The notes beneath the pieces were generated by a model. It was not told the origin of the DNA. It did no database searches and was given only the letters and a program-made list of their open reading frames with translations. The position numbers were made by a program, and so were the translations under genes. A DNA stretch of 64,000 nt from Dichetophora obliterata (lineage: Eukaryota > Arthropoda > Insecta > Diptera > Sciomyzidae), in contig OY986436.1 in NCBI GenBank assembly GCA_963920525.1, positions 25,034,818-25,098,817 of the forward strand, written 5' to 3'. Positions 11,290-22,514 of this stretch are shown here, piece by piece. Each line of letters begins with the position of its first letter. The stretch's first letter is position 1.

Positions 11290-12660
11290 GATGGAGAAAA
11301 TGAGTATCAATACAAGTTGGAATAAAAGCTTAAATTTTTTAACATTAAATTTAATTGTTCTTATCGTTTTTGATTAGTCTTATCTAAATCTAAAAAATAA
11401 ATAAATGCTTTTTCAAGTCATTAAATTTATCTGATAACAAAACAAATAAGTGCAGCGCCAGAAAAAAAAAACACCTAAGTGACACACATTATACAATTTT
11501 TGACTTTCACATAATTGTATGGTTAATTTTATACAAGTTTCGTTGGACTTGTGATTGCAAAAGCAACATTTCAGGCTACTAAAACACAATTTTTCTTAGA
11601 CATTTTAAACTTTCAGTTTTCAGCTGCAATAAATAATCGTGGGTCAAAGTCAGAAAAGAAATGCTTTGTATTCGTTCTAATCGTATTGAAATTAATTTTA
11701 ACTTTTTGGCGTCCTGGCCACAAATCTGGTATACAAGTTTTTACCACACTTTTTTTTAAATATTAAATTTAACAACTTGTTTAGGGTACTTCAGCTGGCA
11801 CCTTTTCCAATTTAGTAGAATTCTGTCAAATATCAAATTTTGGTCATTTGGTACAAACCACTAGTTGACAATTTTCAACCTATTCTAAAATTTCAGACTT
11901 CAATCACCGGATTCTTCAAGAAAACCAAAAAAAAAGAAATTATACGTGTATCGGCTTTTTAAAAATTTACGTCTCAGTAACTTTTAATATAGTTTTTTTT
12001 TAATTTACTCTCATTTTAGCATTAATACTAAGATATAACATAATACTCTTATCTTAGTATATGTCTAAATTTAAATTAAATTTGAAACCTATATAAAAAG
12101 TACTCAGATGTAAAATTTAAAAACGCCGATGCATATTTTTTTCCGCCTTTTTGAAAATGCATTACATTAATTAGAGTCTGTGATTATTTGAGTTGCTTGA
12201 CTATAATTTCCAATTTGCTAGATTTTATACACTAGTACACCTGTTGCTTGAATTCAAGTAAGTCCTACGTTACGAATCGAGCAATTATATTGATGTTTTA
12301 TTTACCACGCGGTATGCAGGAAGCAACCTTTATTCAACATGAAATTTCGACGCTATCTGAGTATGCAGATGTTTGAAAAAACATCTACAGATGCAGAATT
12401 CATTGTTTTTAAAATCCTATGAGTTCGTTTAAGGGTTCGTAAGAAAATCGATATTTTTATACCATAAATAGGTAGCAAAACAATGAACAAATATATCAAA
12501 GTTTAAAAAATATTACTTTAAAGATTTGCAATTTAATAAATGAAAAATCTAATGATAGATCAAAAATAGCAAATAAGTATAATTTTTGAAGTAAACTATT
12601 TAGCTAATGTTTGTCTTTATTATCTGTAACATTAATTTTTTTATTGAGTAATGACTTGCA
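11290..12660. other. Upstream of Kr-h2 homologue; no gene recognised
   Basis: This should include the 5'UTR and promoter of the minus-strand gene ending at 11273, but no TATA box, initiator or other core element stands out. The rest is AT-rich without protein-like frames. Confidence 0.35.
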
Positions 12661-12663
12661 TAT

Positions 12664-13760
12664 TTATATATTTAAAGATGAAAAAGCAACAACTGCTTCC
12701 TAAAACTTTGGTAAATATTTATTCACTGAATTAATAACTTTTCTTCGATTGATATTTTTTTTTTTTTAATAAAAGTTCATTCTGAATGGATTCTCCTGCA
12801 TGTTCAAACTAGTGGCGACATGTTGTAACTTCACTGTCGAAGCGAACATCGAAGCGAAGTTTTCGATCTGGCAGTATGTTGTAACATTTTCGTTCGACAG
12901 GCGTTTTAGTTAGTTTCGAAGTTATGTTCGAACATTAAACAGCTACACTCAAGCTTTTTTTCTGATACTTCTGATTACTTATTCAACAAATAACATTGTT
13001 TGGCAAAAATAAAGATAACTTAATTTGAACAGTTTTAAGGTAACCATATACATATATACTTTTATTAGAGCCAATACTTTTATTATTTCACTAACTTAAA
13101 ATCAATGATTAAATATTTGCATTTATATTTACTTCGCTTCTCGATCACTTCCACCAAATTAAAGTGATATTTTATCGCTAATATCGCCTGTCGATAGTGT
13201 TACAACATACCGATTATCGATCATTTCGACAACTTCAAAATTTCGAAGTTACAACATGCTGCCATAGATATCGAATCCATCACCATTTACATTAGCTTTC
13301 AATGTTTTGGAAAATTTTGTAGCTTTAAACATTTTTTTAAATTCTTCAATGCACTCTTAAAGATTATCACCCTTTTAAGTAGAAAAGCAGCAGTTAACTA
13401 ACTTGTTCATAGCTTTGAGAGCGTTAGTGAATGGAATTAATCGTAAATTTCCAGGATCATTTAACTTATCTGAGTTATTCAAAAGGGTACGGCAGGCATT
13501 ACTTTTAAATGCTTCGCAAAGATAGTTTAATTGTGTTAAATTAAGTTTTGCTGTCCAAATCAGTGCCTTTTGTCTACCGAGAATTGAAACTATAATCCAT
13601 TCCAAAACAAATGATTGACGAATCCCTGCATTGCATGTAATTCCGGAATAATACACTTTTGGATAACGCAAACATCATAACTTTTATTTAGCAATGGTGG
13701 TTTTATAGTGCTACGTCACTCTTTACCTCTTTTTTTTATCGGAACCAAGAGAAGAAAATT
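12664..13760 (-). pseudogene. Dead transposase-like gene, C-terminal part, split by a MITE
   Basis: Read downward, the degraded frame gives KCIIPELHAMQGFVNHLFW, a frameshift, then NACRTLLNNSDKLNDPGNLR and PFTNALKAMNKLVNCCFST. After more lesions come CIEEFKKMFKATKFSKTL, then GDGFDI just before a MITE (12813-13264). Beyond the MITE the same frame resumes with FEHAGESIQNELLLK and ends with EAVVAFSSLNI and a stop at 12664. The FTNALKAMNKLV and AGES blocks resemble uncharacterised transposase-derived proteins common in arthropods, recalled without a search. Several stops and frameshifts make it non-functional. Superfamily not assigned. Confidence 0.65.
12813..13264. mobile_element. MITE, 452 bp, TIR TGGCRRCATGTTGTAACTTC, TSD TAG
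   Basis: TGGCGACATGTTGTAACTTC at the left is mirrored by the complement of TGGCAGCATGTTGTAACTTC at the right. A second copy of ATGTTGTAACA followed by CGACAGGCG occurs on each arm, giving TIRs of about 90 bp. TAG stands next to both ends (12810-12812, 13265-13267). Deleting the element with one TAG rejoins the flanking pseudogene in frame, which confirms the ends and the 3-bp TSD. Confidence 0.82.
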
Positions 13761-13764
13761 TATT

Positions 13765-15110
13765 AAACTACTTTCGCAAGTCTCCAAAAGGTCTACGTTT
13801 TAAAGATTGTTCTTTTTGATTCAGTTTTTTTCAATTTTATAAGCCATAAAAGCAATATGTGCATGAATTTGAAGCAGTAGCTGTTTCTAGACATTGACAA
13901 TTAAAATTAATTTAAAGTCTTCAGTCTTCTGAAGAGTCTTTCATTGATTTTTATTAAATCGAACAAAGTTTAAATATTACTATATGATTCTATAATGTTT
14001 GGGACAATACACATCAATATTATCCGTTTTACAATTGGCAACTTTGCTTCCTTGTTGGCATTACCTTCTTTATTGCATAGATATTTATTAAAAGGTTCAT
14101 AGTTTCAGTTTCATAGTTTCATCTCGGTACGATGAAGAATAATTTTCTGGAAGCATAGTTAAACGAATTTTAAAGACGCTCTTTCCTTCATCTGTCATTA
14201 CCTTCATCGCAGTTTTCTATGAAATTGCAAGCTTCTAAAACCGCTTCTAATAATTCAGATGCATCAGCCCATACCAAGGGTCAAATTTCTTTTGATTTGT
14301 TTGAAACTACTCAAAGTGTAAATTATCAGTTTTGTAAATATTTTTCAGAGTATTAACTTTTTCAGTAACATGTGAAGCGTAATTTTGTGAAATCGAATCT
14401 CAACCATTTCTATTTCGAATAAAATGAGCAATCTTTCTCGTTTGTCTGACACTTGTGCCTGAATATCTCATAATATTATCTAAATAGTTTTTTTTTCAAA
14501 AATGATACTTTTTTGCTCTTTTTGATTTAAAATTACAGACAATTGCTTACCGGATCCATTACCAAATAGAATTTTTCACTTCTTAAATTACAAATATTTT
14601 AAGTTATATCGTTTTTTAAACTTTGAGCACATATTTTTTTTAATTGTTTTACTACTTACATATGATATAAATCGATTTTTTTTACAACAAAAAACCAACT
14701 CACCCCCTTAAATGAACTAATAGGATTTTAAAAACAATAAATTCTGCATTAATATATGGTTCTTCAAACAGCTGCTTACTTAGATTGCGTCGACATTTCA
14801 GGTTTAATAAAAGTTGCTTCAGGCACACATCAAAAATACAAAAAAAAATCGAATATAACTATGTATGTATTGTAAAAACCAAAACAAGTATCCCTAAATA
14901 TCAAGCTTTGTTAAATAAGGAGTGATATATTTAATTAACTTAAGATTTACTTTTGCTTTTTAAGCAATATTTGGTTCCTTCAATATCAGCAAAACTTAAA
15001 AACCACACGCACTTTGAGCAGCAAACTTTCAACTGGCGGCGTGAAACGGTCAAAAAGGTAAAATAATGTTAAACAAAAATCATATAACATGTGCATGTGT
15101 ATCAGTGCCG
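13765..15110. other. Degenerate DNA upstream of the dead transposase-like gene
   Basis: Probably part of the same dead element, since the minus-strand frames are weakly coding-like near 14050-14250, but no domain can be read. A cluster of A/T homopolymers occupies 14490-14700. Confidence 0.3.
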
Positions 15111-15718
15111 GATTAACATTTTGCATGGCCCCGAGGCGAAAAATATAAGTAGACCCCTTTTTCTATGAATGTTTATTAATTTTATAGACATTTTTTTTTT
15201 GATATTATTCAATTAAAATTGTTAAGGATTCTGCACTCATCATCAGAGCTGCCATTTGAGCTACTTTACATTTGTTAAATAGCTTGTGGTTTAGCTTTTT
15301 TGGGTTGGCTTTTTCTAAGTACTATCTTTTTCTGATAATAAAAGAAATACTTCTACGATCAGTTGTATTCAAACGATATTTTTCACGTTAACATTCGTAG
15401 TGCGTATCAATCAATCTAGAATTTTTTCCATGTGGCGCTGCTTGAGTGAGTCGTATTTGCAAAAGTCGCACAGATTGTGAAAATTAAAGAACATTCGTTA
15501 AACTGGCCAAAATTTGATATCAAAATAGTCAGCGTTTGCCGCAAAATATTGAAACATTACGAAATATTGATATGGTAAGAGTCTGAGAAAATCGTTAAAC
15601 CAGATATTTTCACATCTGGGCAATTCCACGAAAAGGTCTACTGCGACTAAAAATTAAATGTTTCTAAAAATTCTTTTAAGACTATAGAAAAAATGTCATA
15701 TAAGGTCTGTTTCTGTAC

Positions 15719-16092
15719 CATGATAGAATTATACAGGAAGCATTGACAGTAGTTATGGAAAACATGAACTGTCAAAAAATATACTTAAAAAGAGAGCGCT
15801 TTCGATCGGCCATTGTCAATAAGTGAAAACATAACCAATGTTAAAAATATTGAAGTGAAAAAAGCAGCTGCAGATGCATATGACTGAAATTAAATAAATC
15901 TTCATTAAAAGTGGTGTCTTTTTGGAAGGTACAGTATATGTAATGTTCGTTTTCGACACTTGCTTTATAATGTTAGTTTCCGACACTTTTAATTTTCGCT
16001 TTGTTTCACTAACAGCTGTTTTTGACAGGCTATATTTTCCTTTGGAAGATAAAACAAGCAGTTGTCAATGCTACCTGGATTATTCTGCCATG
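15719..16092. mobile_element. CATG-family MITE, full-length copy A
   Basis: The left end CATGATAGAATTATACAGG and the right end, inverse of CATGGCAGAATAATCCAGG, both lead into GCATTGACA. The flanks TTTCTGTAC and TTTCCGTAC agree at 8 of 9 positions and mark an old 8-9 bp TSD. Inside, an AACAGCTGTTTTTGACA block is shared with the copies at 25929, 37713 and 47846. About 374 bp. Inserted in the hAT-type element at 15113-20383. Confidence 0.68.
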
Positions 16093-16578
16093 TTTCCGTA
16101 CTAGCTTCAAGTAATTGTAATAGAATGGAGAGTGACATTTTGCTTATTATTCTTTAAAATTTGTAAAAAAACGCTTTCCAACAACTTTAAGTTTCAAGAA
16201 TCGAGAAACAGAAATATAGTGTTAAACTTTTAATTCCAATTCAATTCCGTGTCCAAATATGGTGAATGCGTAGAAATTATAATTTATCATGTTAAATATT
16301 TGACAAATAGAACGCAATGCTGCCAAGTTTTGAAGAAAAATGTTAACCGCCGCTGAGCATTTTTTTGGACAAGCGGATGTAGCGATGTCAAAAAACACAC
16401 CCATTGCGAGAGTACTGACAACTGATCTCAATTTGAATATAAAAAATGGCAGAAAATTATGAATAGCAACAAAAGTTGAAAAATGGTGACAGAAATTGAA
16501 AAATTTTAACGAAAGTTTAAATTTTATTATTATAACTAGATGATATACCCGGTGTTACTCGCGAAGATATATATATAT

Positions 16579-16887
16579 TAGGGTGGGTCAATTTGTATGG
16601 ACGAATTTTTTGGAGGTCTGGCTCAGCGAAATTCGTAAAATACATGTAATTTCAAGACTTTTTCTCCACTACAGCATATACAAATTCTGAAAAAAAGCTG
16701 TGCGGACTTTCGTAAATAGATTTTGTTCTCAATTATAAAATATGAATGTATGAATGTATGTGTATGAATCTATTTACGAAAGTCCGCACAGCTTTTTTTC
16801 AGAATTTGTATATGCTGTAGTGGAGAAAAAGTCTTGAAATTACATGTATTTTACGAATTTCGCTGAGCCAGAATTTGACCCGCCCTA
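16579..16887. mobile_element. Palindromic hAT MITE family 1, copy A (309 bp)
   Basis: Starts TAGGGTGGGTCAATTTG and ends with the complement of TAGGGCGGGTCAAATTC. The arms of about 140-150 bp are near-perfect inverse copies, except for about 25 extra bases in the left arm (TATGGACGAATTTTTTGGAG). A short AT-rich loop (ATGAATGTATGAATGTATG) joins them. It is flanked by 8-bp ATATATAT at 16571-16578 and 16888-16895. Copy B (57457-57765) has the same length and is almost identical, implying recent activity. No coding capacity. Confidence 0.88.
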
Positions 16888-17828
16888 ATATATATACATG
16901 AAAAAAGTCCTCTGAATCATAACAAAATGCCCCCAATTTTTCACGTAATTATTCACAAATTTTGTGCTTTTCTTTATACAAAAAATCCAAAACAATTTGG
17001 CCATTTCAGCCCTTGAAAGGACATTAACAGAGCTTCTTATGAACTATTCTGCTGTGCGTTTTAATTAATTTTGTACACAATGGATCAAACACTGGACCTA
17101 TTTGTTTTACACCGAGGAGGTTTAAGCTAAGGTTCCTCGGCACCAAAGCCACGCACTTTCACTTTGTGCCTCGGCCGCCACGTTTTATATTTAACCATTT
17201 ATACCAACATTTTTGACCTTTTTTGTCATCGCCAAACATTTAAGGCCAACATTTAAGGATTCATCAAAAACCTTAAATGTTTAAGGAAAATAGTCTGCCA
17301 TGCAATAATTTTGAAAGTTTTATTATTGCAATTTGGTAATTTACCTTTGTGTTATATTATTGCAATTTGGTAATTTTCCTTTGTGGTAAGTAACATTCTT
17401 GGTTTAGATTAGAATTGGTCTTTTATTAGAAAAATTTCGTTTTCAATAGGAACAAGTTGCTTAAAATTTCCAAGAAATTGACACCACAAAAATTTTCGTA
17501 CCTGAAACATACAAAAAGGTTTTAGTACTAATATAATTTTTTGGTGAAATAGAAAAAAAATCAATCAAAAATGAAAGTGCTGGCTTTGAAAGTGAATAAC
17601 TCCGTCATGTTACAAAGGATTGCATTAGTTTTTTTTTTTTGTTTGAAATTTTGACTAATTTTCCGTCCAATCGTGTTTCAATCTTTTTGATTTTCGTTTC
17701 CCTTCTAATTTTTATAATTTTCCAAAAAAAACCTTAACGAATTTCTTTATTTCGCAAAAAACTTTGGTAAAAATATTTGTTGGTGAAAAAATATTCAAAA
17801 CCAAAAATGGCTTTTTTAATGTTCTTTC

Positions 17829-18241
17829 CAGTGATGTGCGGCGTAGAGAACATGATGTCGACAATACTATTGTCGACGGTGTCGACAATGTCGTGTAGAC
17901 AATTGCTTTTAACGACATGTAGATAGTTAATGTAAAAGGCTGCATGTTTATTGTAATATTTAATTAAATTGAGTCCAAGTTCGATGTATTCCTTATTTTT
18001 ACGCCTTCTGGGCATGGCTTTTGTTTGTTTAATTCAAAATTTGTTACTTTGTGTTAATTAAACGACTTTTCAAAAGGTTTTAAGAATCAGCATAATCTAA
18101 ATGGAACTTGCATTTTCGCAGTGCTGCATTTTGTTGACATTGTTTACATAATTCTCGACATTGTCTACATTGTCGACGCATTCTGCATTGTAGACACCAA
18201 AATGTCGACAATTAAAGACGACGCGTCGAGGAACATCACTG
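17829..18241 (+). mobile_element. hAT MITE family 2, copy A (413 bp)
   Basis: Ends CAGTGATGTGCGGCGTAGAG and the complement of CAGTGATGTTCCTCGACGCG, a 9-bp TIR (CAGTGATGT). The flanks GTTCTTTC at 17821-17828 and 18242-18249 are an exact 8-bp TSD. The interior is rich in ATTGTCGACA/TGTCTACA words that form subterminal inverted motifs at both ends. Copy B lies inverted at 45582-45991. Short open frames in it (TVDNSIVDIMFSTPHITGKN on the minus strand) are made of these motifs and are not a known domain. Confidence 0.88.
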
Positions 18242-19429
18242 GTTCTTTCATATGGTATGCATAAATGTAGGGTTGACTTAAAGATTCTATCGTACAAATT
18301 TAAAAACGTTTATACGATCGAAAAATCAAGCCTAACATCATAAAAATTTAAGAATTTTTTTTTTGTTTATTTTTCTTCATTTTGTATTTTTGTTTGCATA
18401 AAAAGTAATGGTGTAATGAATTTTTCAATTCGTTTCTGGACCATCTACAGACCCAGCCGCACACACACACCAAATTTCATCAAAATCGATCCAGCCGTTT
18501 AGGAGCAGTTCAGTGACAAAGCCATGTACAGAAGAGTTTTATATATAAATTTAAATACTCTATAAATGCAAAGTTTAATTCGATTTTTTCAGTTTTTTCA
18601 GAAAGAATTATTATAGTTTGTATAAAAAAATTTAAAAGGATTTTTAACCAAAAAAACTATGAATATATGTATAACCTTATTCCAGATTATGTTAAAATAA
18701 CCTTTATAAAAAAAACTAGTGCACACTTCGCAGATTTTTTTCGCTTTATTGATGTGTACAAAAATCACTTACATTTTCTGTTACGTAACGCGTAAAAATT
18801 CTGTCCTTAATGTTTCTTCCTGAAATGTATGTAGCAACCCTTGGCTGTTATAATTTAGGATCTCATAAAATTGAAGCAAAACAAAGTTAACTTCAATATT
18901 TTTAATTTGAAAAGAATCAACTTTAAAACAAATTTATGCAACAAAAAATGTAAGGAATTACTTAAGATTTACGTGTGATTTACATAATTTTTTGAGTAAT
19001 TTTTCGAATGATTTTTTTTTTGTAAATTTCAGAATGTTTAAAAAACAAAAATATTTTTTGACTACTTCTAAGCATATTGTATTTACATTTTTTTAACTAC
19101 AATAATTGCTGGCAACTGATTGCCTACATTTATTGTCGTTAAATCCCATAGAGAAAAATTATAAATATTTATCGCTAAAAATGCGTGAATCCTCTCACCT
19201 ACATTTATCTCTTTTGCTCTCTTGTAAAAACTCTTTTCTTAAATTATTTCTTCCAATCTTGTCTTCGCTTATAAAAAAAAAACGCTAGAAATGCGTGTAG
19301 CCTCTCAAATAAGTTTTGAACAAGGCACCAACAACAACTCTGTATAGAGTTAAATTATGAGTCAATGAGTATAGAGTTAAATCAGGTGTTTATTTAAGGG
19401 CAAGCATAAAATACCGCTGCTGGAGCGTT

Positions 19430-19690
19430 TTTAGGACTATTTGAGCGAGAACACGCTGAAATAGTGTGAAAAGAAGGGAGAATATACAATTTTAAGTCTC
19501 TCTGAGCGAAGACACGCTGAAATAGCGTGAAAAGTAGAAAATATAGATATTTTTGAATTCTCTGAACAAAAACACGCTGGAATAGCGTGAAAAGTAGAGA
19601 ATATATATATTTTAGTGCTCTCTAAGCGAAAACACGCTCAAATAGCGTGAATAGTAGAGTAAATATAAATATTTAGGAAAAAGACGCTGA
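19430..19690. repeat. 60-61-bp minisatellite of hairpin-forming units
   Basis: Four units start at ACACGCTG-type words at 19451, 19512, 19572 and 19632, so the period is 60-61 bp. Every unit contains the inverted repeat CACGCT-NNNNN-AGCGTG (one arm mismatch in the first), followed by AAAAGTAGAGAATAT. A partial unit (GACGCTGA) follows at 19683. The palindrome varies only in the loop while the spacer is looser, so the hairpin is the best-kept part. Lies inside the hAT-type element at 15113-20383. Confidence 0.88.
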
Positions 19691-20570
19691 TTTTCAGACA
19701 AAATTTACAAAACTCGCTGCATAGTGTGGTTTTTTACAAAATCGCCAATAAAAGTCGTAAAATTTCACAACATTTATTATAGTGATTTTTCAATCAGTTT
19801 TTAGAGTGTAAGCATTATTTGTTTAAATGAAAATATTGATGTTTTCTTTTTTGTGTTTTAATGTTTTACAATAATGGGCTAAGCCGCCATATGAGCCCCA
19901 TTTAAGACACATTTTTAGAAAACTTTAGACTTTTAGGTCTTTTCCTTATTGGAATTACATATAATTTGTTTAATAACACCATTCATAGAAATTTTTACAC
20001 AATTTTTTTCTTGATTTACAAAAAATTTAAATAAAAACATTAAAAACAACTTTAAATATATATAAGAGTTTATAAAAAAAAAACAAAAGCTAGCCTCTAT
20101 TTGTAGCTATAAATTAAGATTCTAGCTTTTTTTAATCAATTTTAGCTACATTCTCAAACATTTTCTGATCATTCTGCACATGATTGCTTAAACAAACTAT
20201 CGAATATGTCCAAAAAATTAAATCTTAGAAAAATTCTAACTTCAAACTATTTATTTATCAATAATAAATTTGACATCTTTTGATTGCGTTTTACATTTCT
20301 TTATTGCTTCCGAAATTTGGTGGCGCCTTAGTTGCAGGGCTCTCAGGCAATTGCTTTAAAATTTGTTCGATAATCCGGAACTGATGTGTATAGTACAAAG
20401 TTAAAAGCTCCAAGCACAGAGTTAGACATATATACATATGTGCTTTGAATAACGTTCAACTTTACTGCAGATGTTATCTTAATAACTTTATGGGAAAGAT
20501 TACAATTTATGGTTCAACAAAAGAAATTTTACACATAAAAGTTCCACTTAAAAGCAATACTAAAACACTT

Positions 20571-20596
20571 AACAACAACAACACCAACAACAACAC

Positions 20597-20627
<31 letters not shown>

Positions 20628-20663
20628 AACAACAACAATAACAACAACAACAACAACAACAAT
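20571..20663. repeat. (AAC)n trinucleotide microsatellite
   Basis: AAC units with a few ACC and AAT interruptions. The poly-Asn frame ending here is an artefact of the repeat. Confidence 0.97.
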
Positions 20664-20669
20664 TAAAAT

Positions 20670-21858
20670 ATTAAATGATATGAAGAGTTAAAAACGTAAT
20701 CAACATTTGGCGAAAGTCAATTGCTTACCGCGTATATCCATTAAAGCCATGGTAAGAAGAACCAAACAGCTAAAAGTATTGCAATTGAGCGTGCAGCCAC
20801 AAAAATACTATAAAAGTCATACACACAAAAAATTATAAAACGACTTATTAAATATGAATAGCGTTGGTTTAAACGCCGAGTGCAACACTGTTGAACGTTG
20901 AGCGTTTTCTTTCTTAAAACAATAATGTTCATAAGCACAAAACTATGACATTCATTACATACATTGTTAATGATGTTTGCGTTGTATTTCAAATGAGTTT
21001 TCTAAAAAATTTTAAAAAAAGGTTGTAAAGTGAGGCAGCACTTAAGAGTCACAAAAAGCAGACAGCTCATATAATAGGCCATTGAACTAAGCAGCAAGAT
21101 TTTGTTCTGTGGAAAAAGTGAATGGCCAGGTAGGTAATTAAACAAAATTATATCTAAAGCAAATTTCTTTTGAATTCCAGTTTACTTTTGAAACTTTTTT
21201 AGGGCATTTTTGGTACATTTATGAATATATTATTATAGAGATGGTTAAAGTTAACTTTATTAATATATAAAATAATTTGACTTGGTTTATAAATATCGAA
21301 AAAACTTATTTCTGTTTTTCTGTATAATTCAACAATACTTAAAATATGTTATTTTTACAAAATTTTAAGTGTTTCATTTTCTGTACGAATAAAATTATAT
21401 TTTCGTGCTGTTTATGGCAAAGTTCTATTAGCAAAAATCAATGACGATGAAGGAGACGCGTAAATAAACGATGCTATGAGCACTTAAAACGATTTTCTTT
21501 TTCGCATATGTAAAGCACTTTGATTTTCAAATTTATTTCCAACGGGCCGGCATGTCAGCAGCTTCCTCAATGAGTAAATCTTCAGCATTTATTTTTGTTG
21601 TTGTGCAAGCGAACAAATCAAAAAGCTTGAAAAGTTTATTCAAAACAAAATCGAACTGCAGACCCAAAGCTTTTCAAAAGAGGCCTTTTGAAGCAATTCA
21701 AAGTAAGCTAAATTAAAGTGCTTTTTCCAATGATATGTAATGTTAAAATTACAATGGTGTGTCATACGTCGCGTCAGCACTATCAGCTGACTAGCAAGCA
21801 CTCGAAAAGGTCTTTCGGGGTGCTTTTTTATTTTTTATGAATATTAATAAAACAAATA
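20670..21858. other. Intergenic DNA, nothing recognised
   Basis: AT-rich, with short chance frames only. It ends at TA (21857-21858), the target dinucleotide of the Tigger element that follows. Confidence 0.4.
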
Positions 21859-22514
21859 CAGTTATCCCCCTTATAACACGGTACTCTTAGAGCGCGTTTT
21901 CATATAACGCGATTTCAAGTCCCTCGCATAACACGTGTTTTTCCCCATATAACGCAAGGATTTCCCAAGTAATATTTATGTACTGTGAAATTTAGAACGA
22001 CTTGTACGGCTCACAGTCAATTTCACGTACTTTTGCACATTGTGTCAATTGTGTTCTCATAAAATTATATTAAATTATTTCATTAAATTTTTGTTTCTAG
22101 TTTTTGAATTATAAGAACATTGATTAAACATATATCTGCTAAAAGATGTAGATGCTTTATTTTTTGTTTTTATTTTAAATAAAATATTTATTTCTTAGCA
22201 GGAAAATTTCTTAGAAAAGGAAACAAAACATAAGTTAAAAAGGAAATTAATTTCTCTACAACAAAAAATTTATATTTTGGATCAGCTAAATAATGGTAAG
22301 AAATTAACAGCAATAGCAAAGGATCTGAAGCTAAACGAGTCAACCATATGAACAATTAAACAAAATGAAAGTAAAATTAGGAGTGCTGTAATGTCTAGAT
22401 CGTTGCAGACCTTAAGTAAATCTTCAAGTGTTAAAGGTTCGTTAATACCAAAAACGGAAAAATGTTTGATGATTTGGATTGAAGATTGCAATCGAATTAA
22501 TATTCCTCTAAATA

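Larger units (their letters stand above)
16546..18548. repeat. Dispersed repeat bounded by TACCCGGTGTTACTCGCGAAG and a TTTATATATAA end
   Basis: The left edge TACCCGGTGTTACTCGCGAAG and the right segment TTTCATCAAAATCGATCC, then AGCCGTTTAGGAGCAGTTC, then a TATATAAAT tail are a phrase pair found in many arthropod repeat copies (recalled, not searched). I cannot assign the class; RTE-like LINE or an unrelated DNA element are both possible. The body is non-coding and interrupted by two hAT MITEs (16579-16887 and 17829-18241). It includes a GC-richer stretch at 17100-17190. Confidence 0.4.
15113..20383. mobile_element. hAT-type element, about 5.3 kb, perfect 8-bp TSD, heavily nested
   Basis: The left end CAGTGCCGGATTAACATTTT (15113) and the right end, read inward on the minus strand, CAGTTCCGGATTATCGAAC (20383), form a short hAT-style TIR (CAGTKCCGGATTA). 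The 8 bp outside both ends are identical, ATGTGTAT (15105-15112 and 20384-20391), which is the hAT signature. Inside lie a CATG-family element (15719-16092), a dispersed repeat (16546-18548) holding two hAT MITEs, and a hairpin minisatellite (19430-19690). No transposase domain is readable, so this is a dead or non-autonomous copy enlarged by later insertions. Confidence 0.8.

Noticed and set aside
17100..17200. Host exon in the GC-richer stretch (CCTCGGCACCAAAGCCACGC)
   Set aside because: No frame remains open across it and no splice sites fit. It lies inside a dispersed repeat.
19430..19690. CRISPR-like array (repeat with palindrome, regular spacing)
   Set aside because: Insect DNA, spacers are homologous to one another, and it lies in a transposon. 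It is a minisatellite.
20445..20666. 73-codon frame ending in poly-Asn
   Set aside because: The Asn run is the (AAC)n microsatellite and the short leader has no homology I recognise.
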